The notes below the pieces were generated by a model. It did not search any database. It worked only from the letters and a program-made list of their open reading frames with translations, and had not been told where the DNA came from. Of a DNA stretch of 8,220 bases, positions 5,907 through 8,220 are shown in pieces. The stretch is from NCBI GenBank assembly GCA_002787455.1, contig PCWU01000015.1, positions 1 to 8,220 of the forward strand, written 5' to 3'. The DNA comes from Gallionellaceae bacterium CG11_big_fil_rev_8_21_14_0_20_60_62 (GTDB taxonomy: Bacteria; Pseudomonadota; Gammaproteobacteria; Burkholderiales; Gallionellaceae). The first letter of the stretch is position 1. The number at the start of each line of letters is the position of its first letter. The translations under genes were made by a program, and so were the position numbers.

Positions 5907-5990
5907 GCGACGTATTCTTTGCGCTCTGCCGTATTCCAGAAAATCAAACCATGCAGACGTATCTTGAACAAAGGAACGCATCTGCCGCGC

Positions 5991-6926
5991 ATGATGCCTT
6001 CCATGACTTCGCAATCTAAACCGGCTGTCGCCTGGCATGCCGTGTGCCGATTCTGCGGCCGTGCGCCGCTTGTGCTGGCGCTGGTTTTGCTTTTTCTGCC
6101 GCCAACTTTTGCCGCCCCCATGCGTATCGCGGTCGTTTTGAGCGTGGAGGGGGCATCCTATCGCGAGTTTGCCAGCGCACTGGGCGCGCAACTGGACCCG
6201 GCGCTATTTAGCCTGTCGGTAGGCACCGATGCGGTGGCGCCCGACAATGCCGATCTTTACGTGGCGGTCGGCACGAAAGCGACCGCCGCCCTTGCCAATA
6301 CGACGCGACCGGTGTTGAGTGTGCTCACCCCGCGTAGCGCGGTTGATGCGCTAAATGTCCCTTCCTCCTTTGCCGCCATCTATATTGATCAACCCGTTTC
6401 CCGCCGGTTGGCACTGATTGCCGCCGTCCTGCCGCAGGCGCGCTCAGTGGGTGTGTTGTATTCGTCGTCACTCCCGGCAGAGTTGCCGATGTTGCAAAGG
6501 GCGGCTGCCGCAGCGGGACTGACCCTGAATAGCCAGGAAGTCGTCCGTCGGTCGGATATCTCGCCGGATTTGGCGGAAGTGTTGAGTAAATCGGATGTTT
6601 TTCTGGTACTGGCGGATACCGAAATCTATCGCCCTGACACCCTGCGCAATATTCTTTTGCAGACGTATCGCCAGCGGGTTCCGATGATCGGGCTTTCCTC
6701 CCAATATGTGCGCGCGGGTGCGTTGTGCGCGGTGTACACCTCGCCGCGCCAAATCGCACAGCAGGCGGCTCGGGCAATCAGACGATATTCCGCAAGCGGC
6801 CACTTGCCCGCGAGCCGCCACCCCGAGGATTTTGAAGTGGCAGTCAATACCCAAGTGGCGCGTTCACTCGGTTTGAACATTCAAGACGCAGAACAACTGC
6901 GCGCATTCATTGGGAGGCAAAAATGA
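5991..6926 (+). CDS. Exported ABC_sub_bind-type periplasmic substrate-binding protein
   Basis: A 311-aa protein with a clear signal peptide: basic/polar n-region, then the hydrophobic core PLVLALVLLFLPP (about residues 26-38) and a TFAA cleavage region near residue 41. The mature part resembles PF04392 (ABC_sub_bind), two Rossmann-like lobes: MRIAVVLSVEG, DLYVAVGTKATAAL, PVLSVLTPRSA, YIDQPVSRRLALIAAVLPQARSVGVLYSS, SDVFLVLADTEIYRPDTLRNILLQTYRQRVPMIG, and a C-terminal region with RAGALCAVYTSP and FEVAVNTQVARSLGLNI. The ligand cannot be told; the family includes amino-acid and organic-solute binders. No lipobox is seen, so it is probably soluble in the periplasm. The start is uncertain: ATG 5991, 5994 or 6003 all keep the signal peptide, and AAGGA at 5971-5975 is 15 nt away from the first; CTG 5982 fits that Shine-Dalgarno better. 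No permease or ATPase gene is visible. The stop overlaps the kinase start (ATGA), pointing to a sensory role. Confidence 0.85.
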   Translation: MMPSMTSQSKPAVAWHAVCRFCGRAPLVLALVLLFLPPTFAAPMRIAVVLSVEGASYREFASALGAQLDPALFSLSVGTDAVAPDNADLYVAVGTKATAALANTTRPVLSVLTPRSAVDALNVPSSFAAIYIDQPVSRRLALIAAVLPQARSVGVLYSSSLPAELPMLQRAAAAAGLTLNSQEVVRRSDISPDLAEVLSKSDVFLVLADTEIYRPDTLRNILLQTYRQRVPMIGLSSQYVRAGALCAVYTSPRQIAQQAARAIRRYSASGHLPASRHPEDFEVAVNTQVARSLGLNIQDAEQLRAFIGRQK

Positions 6927-8220
6927 AACGCTTTGGCATAGAACGGCAGGCACTGGCGGTGGCGCTGATCCCGGTGCTGATTTTGGCGGTGCTGGTGGAA
7001 AGTGCCTTCCTGTATTTTCGCTTCGACGAACAGGAACTGATGCTTCATGATCGCGCCGAACTGATTGCGCGACAACTGGCTTCTTCCTGCGAGTTTGCCG
7101 TGTTTTCGGCCAACCGCAGCGTGCTGCAACAACTGACGGAAGGCGTGTTGTGGCAAAAAGATGTGCTCGGGGTGCGCCTGTATGACGCTGACGGCAAAAC
7201 GCTGTCCGTGGCAGGGGACGCGCAATGGAGCCATGCCACTTCAAGACAAACGGGTGAGGGCGGTATCTGGCAGGATGAGCAATCCCTGCGCGTGATTCGG
7301 CCTATCGTTCCCACCCGTTTGGTGCTGGATGACAGTGCCGCACCGCCTACGGATAGTGCCGCCAGCAGCATGGGCGGGGTGGAACTGGTGATGAGCAAGC
7401 GACGCCTGAACCAATCCAAGTTCGAACTGGTTGTGTTCAGTTTATTGCTGACAGCGCTGGTGTTGTTGGTGTCCGTGCTGGCCGCGATGCGGGTGGCGCG
7501 ACGGATCACTTTGCCCATTTTTGGCATGCGCGCCGCGCTGCGCGATTTGGGAGACGGCAGACTGGGCACCCGGGTGGGCGAGATGCAGGTGAGCGAATTG
7601 AATGACCTTGGCCAGGGGATCAACCAGATGGCCTCCCGGCTTCAGCAACAGCAGGAACACTTGCAACAGCGGATCGAACAGGCGACCCGCGCCTTGCGCG
7701 AAAAGAAGGAAGAGGCTGAGAAGGCGAATTTCGACAAAACCCGTTTCCTTGCCGCGGCCAGCCATGACCTGCGCCAGCCCATGCATGCCTTGGGATTGTT
7801 CATGGGTGAATTGCACCAGCGCATCACCACAGCGGAACAGCGTCAGATCGTGGATAAAGTGGAAGAGGCCGTGGCGGCGATGTCCGGCCTGCTCGAATCG
7901 CTGCTGGATATTTCCAAACTGGATGCGGGCGTGGTTGTGCCGCAATTGCAGGAAATCGACATCGCCATGCTGACCCATCGCCTGCTTGAAGTCTTCAGCG
8001 CGCAGGCGGCACAGAAATTCATCACTTTGCGCGTGCGTTGCCCTTCAGCGCGGGTGTTCAGCGACCCGATTCTGCTGGAACGCATCCTGCTCAACCTGCT
8101 CGGCAATGCGATTCGCTATACGCCTGAGCATGGCACGGTGCTGTTGGGCTGTCGCAAGCGGGGAAATCATTTGCGCATCGAAATCCGCGACAGCGGGACA
8201 GGCATCGCCGCGCAGGATCA
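6923..8220 (+). CDS. Membrane sensor histidine kinase, HDLRQP type (3' truncated by window)
   Basis: The frame is open from ATG 6923 to the window end (432 codons, no stop). GGGAGG (6912-6917) is 5 nt upstream, and the ATG overlaps the preceding stop by 4 nt. Layout: TM1 about 10-32 (ALAVALIPVLILAVLVESAF); a periplasmic sensor region about 33-166 (RAELIARQLASSCEFAVFSA, VLGVRLYDADGKTL), like short extracytoplasmic domains of BarA-type kinases; TM2 about 169-189; HAMP about 190-244 (ITLPIFGMRAALRDLGDGRLG); a glutamine-rich coiled coil (RLQQQQEHLQQRIEQATRAL); HisKA with the phospho-acceptor His281 in FLAAASHDLRQPMHALGLF; and the start of HATPase_c with N-box LLNLLGNAIRYTPEHG and G1-box DSGTGIA. 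Kinases with HDLRQP H-boxes are often hybrids carrying a C-terminal receiver domain, or sit beside a response regulator. Either would lie beyond this window. The signal is probably supplied by the adjacent binding protein. Confidence 0.92.
   Translation, partial: MKRFGIERQALAVALIPVLILAVLVESAFLYFRFDEQELMLHDRAELIARQLASSCEFAVFSANRSVLQQLTEGVLWQKDVLGVRLYDADGKTLSVAGDAQWSHATSRQTGEGGIWQDEQSLRVIRPIVPTRLVLDDSAAPPTDSAASSMGGVELVMSKRRLNQSKFELVVFSLLLTALVLLVSVLAAMRVARRITLPIFGMRAALRDLGDGRLGTRVGEMQVSELNDLGQGINQMASRLQQQQEHLQQRIEQATRALREKKEEAEKANFDKTRFLAAASHDLRQPMHALGLFMGELHQRITTAEQRQIVDKVEEAVAAMSGLLESLLDISKLDAGVVVPQLQEIDIAMLTHRLLEVFSAQAAQKFITLRVRCPSARVFSDPILLERILLNLLGNAIRYTPEHGTVLLGCRKRGNHLRIEIRDSGTGIAAQD

Overview
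The window looks like chromosomal DNA of a betaproteobacterium, possibly in or near the Nitrosomonadales/Gallionellaceae, though that rank is a guess from protein flavour and moderate-to-high GC. The class-level call rests on the order thrS-infC-rpmI-rplT-pheS-pheT-ihfA-merR-like-tRNA-Pro, which is typical of that group, and on the protein sequences. All convincing genes are on the plus strand and tightly packed.

Positions 1-1530 are the translation block. They hold the 3' end of thrS (threonyl-tRNA synthetase), infC (initiation factor IF3, apparently starting at a non-AUG codon), rpmI (L35) and rplT (L20), closed by a strong hairpin-plus-U-tract. The 127-nt infC-rpmI gap is not empty. It holds a 14-bp bulged hairpin and then a second, terminator-like hairpin, a plausible place for L20 feedback control as known in E. 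coli.

Positions 1547-5706 hold pheS and pheT (the two subunits of phenylalanyl-tRNA synthetase), ihfA (integration host factor alpha) and a small MerR-type regulator. pheT and ihfA overlap by 4 nt, ihfA and the regulator by 20 nt, suggesting one transcript. The pheS-pheT gap is stretched to 113 nt and contains a GC-rich palindromic repeat of the kind scattered between genes in many proteobacteria. Neither pheS nor pheT has a good Shine-Dalgarno sequence.

Positions 5727-5862 are a stand-alone tRNA-Pro(GGG) unit, with an extended -10 promoter, GC-rich discriminator, encoded CCA and its own intrinsic terminator.

Positions 5991-8220 are the accessory part. An exported periplasmic binding protein of the ABC_sub_bind type overlaps by 4 nt (ATGA) the start of a membrane sensor histidine kinase with an HDLRQP H-box, which runs off the end of the window. 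The coupling suggests a two-part signalling device in which the binding protein presents a ligand to the kinase. This is the most lineage-specific part of the window. I found no CRISPR array, insertion sequence, phage gene or toxin-antitoxin pair, and nothing that amounts to a clearly new system.
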